64,000 bases of DNA, taken from the NCBI RefSeq assembly GCF_042646605.1, contig NZ_JBHRUG010000050.1, positions 1 to 64,000 of the forward strand. Reading direction: 5' to 3'. This document shows, in pieces, positions 45,682-53,296 of this stretch. Position 1 is the first letter of the stretch; each line of letters begins with the position of its first letter. The translations under genes were made by a program, and so were the position numbers. This DNA comes from Litchfieldella rifensis (lineage in GTDB: Bacteria > Pseudomonadota > Gammaproteobacteria > Pseudomonadales > Halomonadaceae). The notes under the pieces are model-generated. The model saw only the letters and a program-made list of their open reading frames with translations, had not been told where the DNA came from and searched no databases.

Positions 45682-46248
45682 ATGATGAAACGATGCCTGG
45701 CAATACTGGTGGTCGGCCTGACGCTACCCACATTGGCCATGAGCGACACATTACGCTTACCCGCCGATGCCACCATCGAGGTGCATGTGATCGACGAGGT
45801 GAACTTGAGCCGCGACACTGCCGAACTCTCCGACTTGCTGTTACAACCGGTAGCCAGTGAGCACGCCCGCCATCAGCTCCCCGAGCACTGCCTGATCACC
45901 GCCGATGCACGGCTAGACGATGAGCGAGTGCGCATAGCGGCCAAGACCCTGACCTGTATCGACACCCAAGGCACCAGCAGCGAGATCTTCAGCGGCACGC
46001 TCTCCGCATCGGCCATAGAGAACGATGGCAGTTTTGCCATCGATGCCTGCCTCCAAGCGGCCGATGACAGCTGTGAACACGCCAGGCTAAGCCCCGAACA
46101 TATCTTCCAGTTGCGCCTGGGGAGTGCACTGGAGCTGGAAGCCCAGGACAATCCCGCCGCCCGTATCAACGAGCAACGCCGGCAGGCCGATGGCGAGGGG
46201 ATCGCCAACCCGATCCCCAGCAACCGCCCTGACCCGGACGAGGACTGA
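45682..46248 (+). CDS. hypothetical secreted protein
   Basis: I do not recognise this 188-aa protein. It has a clear signal peptide (MMKRCLAILVVGLTLPTLAM, cleavage likely after the Ala of LAM), then an acidic, mostly beta-rich region with four Cys residues (HCLIT, LTCID, DACLQ, DSCEH) that could form two disulfides, and a polar tail ending in PDPDED. It is divergent from folE and lies 99 bp before the lasso B2 gene on the same strand, so a role in that locus cannot be excluded, though nothing in it resembles known lasso partners. Confidence 0.65.
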   Translation: MMKRCLAILVVGLTLPTLAMSDTLRLPADATIEVHVIDEVNLSRDTAELSDLLLQPVASEHARHQLPEHCLITADARLDDERVRIAAKTLTCIDTQGTSSEIFSGTLSASAIENDGSFAIDACLQAADDSCEHARLSPEHIFQLRLGSALELEAQDNPAARINEQRRQADGEGIANPIPSNRPDPDED

Positions 46249-46347
46249 TCGCCAGGCACTGTTGGTAACCATGCCCGAGCCCGTTCTCCACGACCTCGAT
46301 CACATGTTGGGCAATACATATGCGGACCTGTGACTATACTGGAGGCC

Positions 46348-46818
46348 ATGAGAACACTCAGAAAATTCCACCGCCTCCCCCGTGCTCGGAAAATCATCCT
46401 CATGGAAGCCGCTTTCCTGCTGCCATGGGCATGGATCCTGGTGAGGACCCTTCCGTTTCGGTTCTGGTCACGAGGACTGGGCAAGCCAACACCGGGAGAA
46501 GCCGATCCCGCGGTCGCCGCCGTTGATAAACGAGCGCGGGATATCTGCTGGGCCATTGTGGCCATCAACCAAGCAGCCGGCGATCGATTCACCTGTCTGA
46601 TGCTGGCCATGACGGCTCAGTGGATGCTGAACAGGCGCCATATCTCCAGCAGCCTGGTACTGGGTACGCGCACCGAGCAAGGCGCTGACAATCGGCTCAC
46701 CATGCAGGCACATGCCTGGCTAAGGGTGGGCGCGCGAATCGTACTGGGCCACCATGGCGGCCAATACACGGCGATTTCGAGCTTTGTTCGAACCTACCGC
46801 CGTCATGCTGATGGCTGA
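46348..46818 (+). CDS. lasso peptide biosynthesis B2 protein (leader protease)
   Basis: A 156-aa transglutaminase-like cysteine protease of the lasso B2 family, which cuts the leader from the precursor. The N-terminal helical part (RKFHRLPRARKIILMEAAFL) is family-typical. The catalytic Cys lies in RFTCLMLAMTAQWML and the His in MQAHAWLRVG, followed by IVLGHHGGQYTAISSF, the usual end of the fold. The third triad residue is not obvious. ATG 46348 is chosen although GGAGG lies close (two bases); a GTG at 46330 is the alternative. The cyclase starts six bases after its stop. The leader-recognition part is on a separate gene (49213), so this is a split B system. Confidence 0.85.
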   Translation: MRTLRKFHRLPRARKIILMEAAFLLPWAWILVRTLPFRFWSRGLGKPTPGEADPAVAAVDKRARDICWAIVAINQAAGDRFTCLMLAMTAQWMLNRRHISSSLVLGTRTEQGADNRLTMQAHAWLRVGARIVLGHHGGQYTAISSFVRTYRRHADG

Positions 46819-46824
46819 GACACG

Positions 46825-48714
46825 ATGAGCGCCATTCTCGGACGTCTCCACTTTTCCCACGGACCGGTCGATCCACTGGGGTTCCAGAAGGCGATGGCTG
46901 CCCTGGACAGCTATGGACGAGAAGGCTCCAGTACCTGGATCGAAGGTCCCGTCGCGCTGGGCTATCAGCATCTCGAAATCAGCCCCGAGTCGACTCACGA
47001 GGTACAACCCTTGGCGCACGACGGGATAGTCGTTGTCGCCGACGCCATCATCGATAACCGCCATCAGCTGTGCGATCAGTTATCCTTCGACAAAGGTGGG
47101 CGTGCCGCCATCCCCGACAGTCAGATCATACTGCACGCCTACCGCCGCTGGGGGCGAGAATGCGTCTCCCGCCTGGTGGGCGACTTCGCGTTCGCCATCT
47201 GGGACGCACGCCATCAGGTGCTGTTTTGCGCCAGGGATCATATCGGTTCGCGGCCGCTGTTTTTTTACCATGATAACGATCGGTTCCTGTTCTCGACCGA
47301 TATCCGGGGCTTGCTGGCCTTCGGCGACATCAGTTTTGCCATCGATGAGTACCGCGTGGCCTCGTTTCTGATCTGGCCCCTTGATACCAATGAGAACAGC
47401 TTCTTCCAGCACATCCAGCATGTACGGCCGGGGCACTACCTCCTTGTGGACCGTGACCATCTGGCACAGCAGGCCCACTGGCACCCGCGGGATATGCCGA
47501 GCATCCGCTATCGACGCCACGAGGAGTACAGCGAGCATTTCAGGGAACTGCTGGAAACGGCAGTGACCGATCGGCTCAGGACCCGTTTTCCGGTTGGCTC
47601 CCATATCAGCGGCGGACTCGATTCCACCGGCGTGACGATTCTCGCCAACCGCCTTCTCCGCGCTGAGGGTCGAGAGCTGGACATGGGTTATACCTGGGCG
47701 CCTCCGGTATCGGAGCGTTACCCACTAGCCAACAGTCCTTGCGACGAGCGCCGAATCATCGGGGATATCTGCACGCAGGAAAATATGGCATGCCATTATG
47801 GAGCCGCCACCGGCCGCGATTTCCATGAGTTTCTGGCTCGGGATATCGCCGTGGATGGCACCGCCGACCTGTTCGAGGAACTTCCGGTCATGGCACATGC
47901 CGGCCAGCGCGGCACCCGGGTGCTCCTTTCCGGTTGGGGCGGCGACGAATCCGCCACCTTCAGCACCAGGGGCTACCCCGCCTACCTGCTCAAGCATGGG
48001 CAGTGGTTGACCCTGTTCGGTGTGGCACGCACCAGTGCCGGCGGCCTGCGCCACGTTAGGCGCATGGCCAGATTCTTGTGGCAATCGACCCTGTTGCCAC
48101 TGATGCCCGATGCGGTTTATGACCGATTCACGCCCTTCCTGCGGACCGACCGGCTCGAGCTGTTCATCAAGCCGGATTTCATCGATCGCTTTCCCCAGGT
48201 CTGGAGTCAACGCGGGCTCGCATGGCGAGAGTATGCCGATCCAATGAAAATACAGGCCACGCTGCTGCAGAACGGGCACCTGGCCAGCCGCATGACGACA
48301 TGGGCCAGTTGGTCCGCACCACAGGGCCTTGTCTATCGCTACCCGCTAACGGATATCCGCCTGCTGCGCTTCACCCTGGGCCTTCCCCCCGACCTGCTCT
48401 GGCGCAAGGGAGTCACGCGCTGCCTCTATCGAGATGCGCTCAGGGACATGCTGCCCCGCAATCTTGGTAAACAGGATATCAGCAACGAAAAGAAACGCAT
48501 GGACTTGCGGATAGAGTGTTGGCGACTGCTGGCGGACGAGGCGACAAAAGGTCAATTCCAGCAGTGCTGCGACTGGTTGGACACCCAATCCCTGCGCGCC
48601 CGCCTCGTGGATGTACCGGAACGCGTTTCTTCGCATAACCTGTTGAAATTTATCCCACTTCCCTCGTCCTTGCAGATATGGCACCTATGGCGGCGGTACG
48701 GCGTATCCGGCTGA
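46825..48714 (+). CDS. lasso peptide cyclase C (asparagine-synthetase-like)
   Basis: A 629-aa homologue of asparagine synthetase B. In lasso pathways this protein adenylates the side chain of a core Asp or Glu and joins it to the new N-terminus. The N-terminal glutaminase-like domain (about 1-200) lacks the catalytic Cys2, reading MSAILG, as expected for cyclases that use no glutamine. The synthetase domain has the ATP loop SHISGGLDSTGVTI and LLSGWGGDESA, where the second Gly-Asp motif coordinates Mg-ATP. Neighbours on both sides are lasso genes, so housekeeping asparagine synthesis is unlikely. Confidence 0.88.
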   Translation: MSAILGRLHFSHGPVDPLGFQKAMAALDSYGREGSSTWIEGPVALGYQHLEISPESTHEVQPLAHDGIVVVADAIIDNRHQLCDQLSFDKGGRAAIPDSQIILHAYRRWGRECVSRLVGDFAFAIWDARHQVLFCARDHIGSRPLFFYHDNDRFLFSTDIRGLLAFGDISFAIDEYRVASFLIWPLDTNENSFFQHIQHVRPGHYLLVDRDHLAQQAHWHPRDMPSIRYRRHEEYSEHFRELLETAVTDRLRTRFPVGSHISGGLDSTGVTILANRLLRAEGRELDMGYTWAPPVSERYPLANSPCDERRIIGDICTQENMACHYGAATGRDFHEFLARDIAVDGTADLFEELPVMAHAGQRGTRVLLSGWGGDESATFSTRGYPAYLLKHGQWLTLFGVARTSAGGLRHVRRMARFLWQSTLLPLMPDAVYDRFTPFLRTDRLELFIKPDFIDRFPQVWSQRGLAWREYADPMKIQATLLQNGHLASRMTTWASWSAPQGLVYRYPLTDIRLLRFTLGLPPDLLWRKGVTRCLYRDALRDMLPRNLGKQDISNEKKRMDLRIECWRLLADEATKGQFQQCCDWLDTQSLRARLVDVPERVSSHNLLKFIPLPSSLQIWHLWRRYGVSG

Positions 48715-48756
48715 AGCGCCTATGTCGAGCAACCCCGATGGCCTACCAGAAAGCAC

Positions 48757-48802
48757 TTGACATCGACACCAGTGTGGCCAACTCTTAACAAACTATTACA
48801 TT
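48757..48802 (+). promoter_or_regulatory. putative promoter of lasso precursor A1
   Basis: TTGACA at 48757-48762 is followed, start to start 26 bp later, by TCTTAACAAAC (48783-48793) and then TTACATT (48796-48802). The same elements at the same spacing precede the second precursor. The block begins about 40 bp after the cyclase stop and about 100 bp before the A1 ATG. Confidence 0.6.
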
Positions 48803-48858
48803 CCGGGGATGTGAAAGTGTGATCGACTCCCCTGCCCGGCTCCACGAGGGAGAACCCC

Positions 48859-49035
48859 ATGAAAAACGGCAAAAATTCATCCAGCCAAGATAGCAAGAAC
48901 AAAAGTGCCTGGGTGACACCCGAACTGCTCCTGATGAGCCTCGAGCAGACACTTTCAGGGCGGCGAAACAACCCATCAGAAAGTATGTCTTCGAGTAATG
49001 CGTCGTCCCACGTTCCAGGTACTCTAGACTCATAA
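48859..49035 (+). CDS. lasso peptide precursor A1
   Basis: A 58-aa precursor. GAGGGAG lies six bases before the ATG. The leader (residues 1-32) is Ser/Lys-rich and then has WVTPEL at 18-23, matching the YxxPxL motif that PqqD-like recognition proteins bind in lasso leaders. It ends EQTL, with Thr at the penultimate place. The predicted core is residues 33-58 (DNA 48955-49032): S1, G2, R3, R4, N5, N6, P7, S8, E9 would form a nine-residue ring closed by Glu9, with a 17-residue Ser-rich tail ending VPGTLDS. If cleavage occurs one residue later, the ring is Gly1-Glu8. It shares leader and key core residues with A2. Confidence 0.85.
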   Translation: MKNGKNSSSQDSKNKSAWVTPELLLMSLEQTLSGRRNNPSESMSSSNASSHVPGTLDS

Positions 49036-49212
49036 TTACTGACGACACAGTCTTAAAACGTTGGACTACTATTTGTTGAGTGTCCCTTGACCCGAATGAA
49101 AAGACTCATTTTCAAGAAAAGTCTCCATTTCGACATTTTACCGGGCGCAGCATTAGTATTTTAATAAAAATATCTAAGCTTTCTATTAGGAATTTTAAAA
49201 TAGGGAATTTTC

Positions 49213-49485
49213 ATGGATCTAGCTAACAAAATAAGCCGCGTGAAAGGTCCGCTGGCCTCGCAAGTGAACGACGACCTGGTCATTTTCAGCGCTCGGAATG
49301 GCATGTACTACGGCCTCCCGAGGGTGGGAAATCGTATCTGGTCGCTTATCGAGCATGAAACTACCGTTTCCGCCATCTGCGAAAAGCTATTGGAGGAATA
49401 CGAGGTCGATCGCGACACCTGCACACGAGAAGTCGTTGCGTTTCTTGATCAGCTCAAGCATGAGGGATTGATCAGGGTTCAGTAA
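49213..49485 (+). CDS. lasso peptide B1 protein, PqqD-like leader-recognition element
   Basis: A 90-aa RiPP recognition element of the PqqD fold that holds the leader peptide for the protease and cyclase. Family features are DDLVIFSARNGMYYGLPRVG, NRIWSLIEHETTVSAICEKL and the helical end EVVAFLDQLKHEGLIRVQ. AGGGA lies seven bases before the ATG. It sits between the two precursor genes. The 177 bp between A1 and this gene are AT-rich and hold an eroded copy of the A2 3' hairpin (near 49082-49117). No other gene is seen in that stretch. Confidence 0.87.
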   Translation: MDLANKISRVKGPLASQVNDDLVIFSARNGMYYGLPRVGNRIWSLIEHETTVSAICEKLLEEYEVDRDTCTREVVAFLDQLKHEGLIRVQ

Positions 49486-49561
49486 GTCATTTCTAGCAGT
49501 GGAAAAAGACATGCTGTTTAGTAATCATTATGACTTTTTAGAAGCGCCCTTCCTAAATTTC

Positions 49562-49607
49562 TTGACAGCGACGGTACAGCGACCAATTCTTAACAAACCC
49601 TTACATT
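49562..49607 (+). promoter_or_regulatory. putative promoter of lasso precursor A2
   Basis: TTGACA at 49562-49567, TCTTAACAAAC at 49588-49598 and TTACATT at 49601-49607, in the same order and spacing as before A1 (48757-48802), 103 bp before the A2 ATG. The conservation of this non-coding block between two otherwise different upstream regions supports a functional promoter. Confidence 0.6.
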
Positions 49608-49664
49608 GCATGGCAGGTGGGGGTATCACTCGTTCCGCAACCAATCCAAGCGGGAGGCTCCATA

Positions 49665-49829
49665 ATGAACAGCACACAACCATCCAGTAAGAAAAAAAGC
49701 ACTTGGGTTACACCCGAGCTGTCCCGGATGAGCATTGAGCAGACCCTTTCAGGGCTACTGCCTAATCCATCTGAGACGATGGCAAATTTTCACTCTTCCG
49801 AGAATGTCCCAGGTGGTCTCGAGTCATAA
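49665..49829 (+). CDS. lasso peptide precursor A2
   Basis: A 54-aa precursor paralogous to A1. GGGAGG lies seven bases before the ATG. The leader (1-28) has WVTPEL at 14-19 and ends EQTL, with the same 13-residue distance from Trp to Thr as in A1. The predicted core (29-54, DNA 49749-49826) starts S1, G2, L3, L4, P5, N6, P7, S8, E9, so Glu9 again can close the ring, followed by a tail with F14, H15 and the end VPGGLES. Residues S1, G2, N6, P7, S8, E9, M11, V20, P21, G22, L24 and S26 are shared with A1. The A2 ring is hydrophobic where A1 is basic, which suggests two distinct products. Confidence 0.87.
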   Translation: MNSTQPSSKKKSTWVTPELSRMSIEQTLSGLLPNPSETMANFHSSENVPGGLES

Positions 49830-49865
49830 GTAACGGTGTGACAACCTTAGGGCGATTGTGATGGG

Positions 49866-49910
49866 AGAAGTCCCTTTTCACTTATCCAAATGAAAAGGGC
49901 TTCTTTTTTT
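49866..49910 (+). terminator. strong terminator closing the lasso locus
   Basis: AGAAGTCCCTTTTCA and TGAAAAGGGCTTCT form a stem with one bulged T around a ten-base loop, followed by a run of T, 36 bp after the A2 stop. Confidence 0.92.
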
Positions 49911-49928
49911 GCAGAGAATGACATTCTC

Positions 49929-51203
49929 TTACTGCGCTTCGCGGGAACCGAGTCGCTTGATCAGCCCGCGGAACGGTCGAGTCAGCAGGTACAGCCACTG
50001 ATAGCTGGGCCGCAGAGGCCAGCTCTGGTAGTCGGCATAGCTCGGTTGCAACAGGCTCACCCAGCCCCTTATCCGCCACCACAGTCGATGGGCCAGGTTG
50101 GTCTGCCAGGCGAAGGCGAAATCCGGCGTAGGATTCTCACTGCGCAGAGACACTTCCGCCTCGCGCCCCCCCTGCAGATTGATCAGGCAGGCTTCGACCA
50201 AGGCCCTGCCGTTATCGCTGATCGTCTCGTTGCGCCATGGTTCCAGCATCGCGCAGGCCTGATACAGCTCGAGAGAGGCTTCGAGGGTGGCGGTCAGATT
50301 GCGCTGCTCGGCACAGGCGCGCACCGCTGCCAGATCGAAATCCGGATGACGCTGGATCGCATCGAGATCGGCCAGCCAGTGCAGGTGAGACCAGCGGTGT
50401 CGGGTATGATGCAAACAGGCGTAGACGAAAAGCTCGGCGGTGGGCATGACCGACATCTCGATGTCATCAACCCACAGGGCTTCAGCGTTGCCCACAAGGT
50501 TGGCAGTGTCATAGATCGTGCCGGCCTTGTCGATCTGCTTGTGGATCTCGAGCGGAATCCCTTGAGGAGACTGCAAGGTGATGACCGGCCGGACCCGCGC
50601 GGCGAAAGTCAGGCTGATCCGATCCGGCGCCAGATTCCGCGGCCAATACGGCGTATAGCCTTGTTTCAGCGCCACTTCGAGCAGTTCGACTATCCGCTCG
50701 TGGGGCACCAGCAGGTCGATATCCCGACAAAAGCGCATGGCCGGCTCATCGTAGTAGCGGGCTGCCAGCGCATGGCCCTTGAAGAACAAGTAAGGAATTC
50801 CCAGAGGATCCAGTAACTCCTGTACCAGTTGCCGTTGAGTATCGGCTAGATAAAGGTTGTATTGGACGATGGCCAGGCATTGGCAACGCATGCCCTCGAG
50901 CTGTTCCGGCGGGAGGTTCTTCGGAGCCAGTTGCTGCAAATGCCGATAGACCAGCGGCATTACAAAGCGCTGCTCAGCCTCTTGTGCAACTCGGGGCCAG
51001 TCGTCGATCCGTGAGCACAATGTCAGGGCGTCCCGTTTCTGCTCCACCGACAATGTCAGTCGTGTCAACAGCAGCACGAGCTGTAGCGCCGGCTCCAGCG
51101 CAACAGCGCTTGCTGCCGCTCTTCCGCCCTCGACCGTGAGCACTGAACCGGGCTGACACCCAAATCGGGAATTCACGTCGGGACCCGGGATGATTGACAA
51201 CAC
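49929..51203 (-). CDS. nucleotidyltransferase-family protein (NTP_transf_5 type) next to the lasso genes
   Basis: A 424-aa protein of the uncharacterised nucleotidyltransferase family NTP_transf_5. The core lies at about residues 135-180: LGIPYLFFKGHALAARYY, then MRFCRDIDLLVPHERI, where KG and the Asp pair of RDIDLL are the expected nucleotide- and metal-binding positions. Genes of this family recur in lasso-peptide loci with unknown roles, possibly tailoring the product or immunity. It converges on the A2 terminator and so has its own promoter in the AT-rich region after 51203. The start is uncertain: the GTG at 51203 is the earliest. Confidence 0.75.
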   Translation of the reverse strand: MLSIIPGPDVNSRFGCQPGSVLTVEGGRAAASAVALEPALQLVLLLTRLTLSVEQKRDALTLCSRIDDWPRVAQEAEQRFVMPLVYRHLQQLAPKNLPPEQLEGMRCQCLAIVQYNLYLADTQRQLVQELLDPLGIPYLFFKGHALAARYYDEPAMRFCRDIDLLVPHERIVELLEVALKQGYTPYWPRNLAPDRISLTFAARVRPVITLQSPQGIPLEIHKQIDKAGTIYDTANLVGNAEALWVDDIEMSVMPTAELFVYACLHHTRHRWSHLHWLADLDAIQRHPDFDLAAVRACAEQRNLTATLEASLELYQACAMLEPWRNETISDNGRALVEACLINLQGGREAEVSLRSENPTPDFAFAWQTNLAHRLWWRIRGWVSLLQPSYADYQSWPLRPSYQWLYLLTRPFRGLIKRLGSREAQ

Positions 51204-51446
51204 TCACCACTCATCGTCTGCATTCCCCATCTATACCCTGGAAAAGTAAACATAATGTTTATTTTAGTAACTCAGTGTTAATTTCCTTGTAAGGCTAAGA
51301 TAAAATTTCAGCTCGCCCAAGCTGAATTTCCTAATGACTGCTCTGTGGAAAGCGTAAGGACAATGAGTGAGTCGCAGGTTAGGTCATGAAGTAGCAAGTG
51401 ATGAGTGGTGCCATACTTGAGATTCAGCGCGCCTTTCGTACGAAGC

Positions 51447-52433
51447 CTAGGCTAACCAGGGTGAACGCTTGTCCAGCGCCTGGCGCTGTTGCTCCAGGGT
51501 CCGGATATGATCGTCCCAATACCCTTCGTCGGCCAGCCAGGGGAATGCTCGCGGGAAGGCCGGATCTTCCCACCGGGCCACCAGCCAGGCACTGTGGCGA
51601 ATCAACCGCAAGCTGCGCAGCGGCTCGATCCATTCCAGTTCGCGACGATCGAAGTCGGCATGCTGCTCATAGCCTTCGAGAATCTCGGACAGCTGCATAT
51701 GCGCTTCCGGATCACTCTGGGCGGTCAACAGCATCCACAGGTCCTGCACTGCCGGTGCCATCATGCAGTCATCGAAATCCACCAGGCTGAAACACTCGTC
51801 ACGGCCCAGCATATTGCCCAGATGGCAGTCGCCGTGCACCCGGATCGTCTTCCCGGCCGGCCAGGCATATGCCTTCAACGCCTCGTGCAACTCGCCGCTG
51901 ATACGCTCATAGGCCTGCCGCTGGCGTCGACTCAACCAAGGCCCGGTCAGCACCTGCTCGCGACTCTCCCTGACCATGGTATCCACATCCATTACTCGAC
52001 GGTGCACGAACGGCCGGCGCTTGCCCACCGCATGCAACTGGCCGATCACATCGCCCAAGGCAAACAGATGGGCCGGATTCTCCAATTCCGGGGCCTGTCC
52101 GCCGATCTGGGCGAATAGCGCGAAACGAAAGCCCTCGGCGTAATGCAGGCTTTCGCCGCGCGCATTGCGCCACGGAGCTCCTACCGGAACACCCGCCTCG
52201 TCCAGTTCGACCAGGAAGTCATGCTCCTCCTGGATCTGGGCATCGCTCCAGCGTCCCGGCCGATAGAACTTGACCACCCAGCGACGACGCTCCTCGTCGC
52301 TGACCAGAAACACCCGGTTCTCGTAACTATTGAGCGCAAAGGGCTCGCCCGGCAGCCACAGGCCCAAGGACTCGACAGCGTCAACGATTCGCTTCGGTGA
52401 CAGGCTTTCGAAAGGATGTGCGTTGGTGGCCAT
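51447..52433 (-). CDS. srkA: stress response kinase A (RdoA/YihE-type)
   Basis: Ser/Thr protein kinase of the aminoglycoside-phosphotransferase-like fold that protects stressed cells from programmed death in E. coli. The 328-aa product equals the E. coli length and has SYENRVFLVSDEE, WVVKFYRPGRWS (ATP Lys), the catalytic IRVHGDCHLGNML and the metal site SLVDFDDCMMAPAVQD. AGGAAG precedes the ATG at 52433. It lies 47 bp after comF on the same strand. Confidence 0.94.
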   Translation of the reverse strand: MATNAHPFESLSPKRIVDAVESLGLWLPGEPFALNSYENRVFLVSDEERRRWVVKFYRPGRWSDAQIQEEHDFLVELDEAGVPVGAPWRNARGESLHYAEGFRFALFAQIGGQAPELENPAHLFALGDVIGQLHAVGKRRPFVHRRVMDVDTMVRESREQVLTGPWLSRRQRQAYERISGELHEALKAYAWPAGKTIRVHGDCHLGNMLGRDECFSLVDFDDCMMAPAVQDLWMLLTAQSDPEAHMQLSEILEGYEQHADFDRRELEWIEPLRSLRLIRHSAWLVARWEDPAFPRAFPWLADEGYWDDHIRTLEQQRQALDKRSPWLA

Positions 52434-52480
52434 GGTGGCTTCCTGTTGCAGAAGTGGCGTTTGCTGCATCCTAACAGAAA

Positions 52481-53203
52481 TCACCCTTTGGGCGTTCGCG
52501 CCACCGCCCAGGCCTCGACCTCATCGGCGCCCGCTGCCAGACAGGCCTGGGCGAGGGCCTCCAGCGTCGCCCCGGTAGTCATTACGTCATCGACCAGCGC
52601 CACTCGCGAGGGCAACGGGCCCCTTACCTCGAAGGCATGACGTAGATTGGCCTGGCGCTCCTCGCGCTTCAACCCGCGCTGCGTTGGCGTCATGCGCAAA
52701 CGACGTGCGCCATGACATGGCACTCCCAGGTGCCTGGCCAGGCGACGCGTCAACCAATCGGCCTGATCGAAGCCCCGCTGCCGCGCCCGGCGGAAATGCA
52801 AGGGTACGCTCACCAGCGCCTGGGGCCAGGCGGTGCCGCTGTCTACCGGCTGGTCGAGCTCGCTGCGCAAGGCGGTCTCCAGCAAGGTCAACAATAGCGT
52901 GCCGGCCCGTGGCGATGCGGAAAACTTGAAGCGTTGCACCAGTATGGCAACGTCACCCTGATAGCGTAGTGGCACCCGCGCCCGCGCGAAGCTCGGCGGG
53001 TGGCGCAGACAGGCCCCGCAGACATTCGCCACCTCGATCACGCCAGCCGCCATCGGCTCTGCACAGCGTGGGCAGGCCGGCAGATTCCACGGCAACGCCA
53101 TCAGGCAGGGCTCACACCAGGGCGCCCCTCTCTCCGCTGTCCCCAGGCAGAATGCACAGTGCCCTGGCAAGGCGTGACGCAGCAAACTGTCAACCCTCAT
53201 CAT
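52481..53203 (-). CDS. comF: ComF family phosphoribosyltransferase-like protein
   Basis: A 240-aa ComF/GntX-type protein. The N-terminal zinc-binding part has Cys pairs (HCAFC, PWCEPC, ACPRCAE, VCGAC). The C-terminal PRTase-like domain has SVPLHFRRARQRGFDQADWL, a QRGLKREERQANLRHAF segment and the phosphate loop ALVDDVMTTGATL. ComF proteins take part in DNA uptake or nutrient use of external DNA; the exact role is unclear. ATG 53203 and 53200 are both possible. It is divergent from bioB, the usual neighbour in gammaproteobacteria. Confidence 0.9.
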   Translation of the reverse strand: MMRVDSLLRHALPGHCAFCLGTAERGAPWCEPCLMALPWNLPACPRCAEPMAAGVIEVANVCGACLRHPPSFARARVPLRYQGDVAILVQRFKFSASPRAGTLLLTLLETALRSELDQPVDSGTAWPQALVSVPLHFRRARQRGFDQADWLTRRLARHLGVPCHGARRLRMTPTQRGLKREERQANLRHAFEVRGPLPSRVALVDDVMTTGATLEALAQACLAAGADEVEAWAVARTPKG

Positions 53204-53211
53204 GATCTTGG

Positions 53212-53239
53212 TTGACAGTGTTACCTCAGGCTCTATCAT
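53212..53239 (+). promoter_or_regulatory. bioB promoter
   Basis: TTGACA (53212-53217) and TATCAT (53234-53239) are separated by 16 bp, placing transcription start near 53246, inside the predicted BirA operator. Confidence 0.7.
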
Positions 53240-53242
53240 CCC

Positions 53243-53272
53243 TGTTAACCTTCATCATCCATCAAGTTAACC
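53243..53272. promoter_or_regulatory. BirA operator in the bio control region
   Basis: TGTTAACC (53243-53250) and AGTTAACC (53265-53272) are separated by 14 bases, the spacing of BirA half-sites. The GTTAAC core is itself palindromic, so the second copy also reads as an inverted half-site. Position over the transcription start fits repression by biotin-loaded BirA. Confidence 0.65.
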
Positions 53273-53296
53273 AAATTCCATCACGGGCCACCTGCT

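Noticed and set aside
46825..48714. Housekeeping asparagine synthetase
   Set aside because: The glutaminase Cys2 is absent and the neighbours are lasso B2, B1 and precursors.
49499..49690. 63-codon frame upstream of precursor A2
   Set aside because: It overlaps the conserved promoter block and A2 start, has no leader motif or ribosome binding site, and starts with GTG.
49890..50816. 308-codon plus-strand frame opposite the nucleotidyltransferase
   Set aside because: Antisense shadow; the minus-strand frame has clear family motifs.
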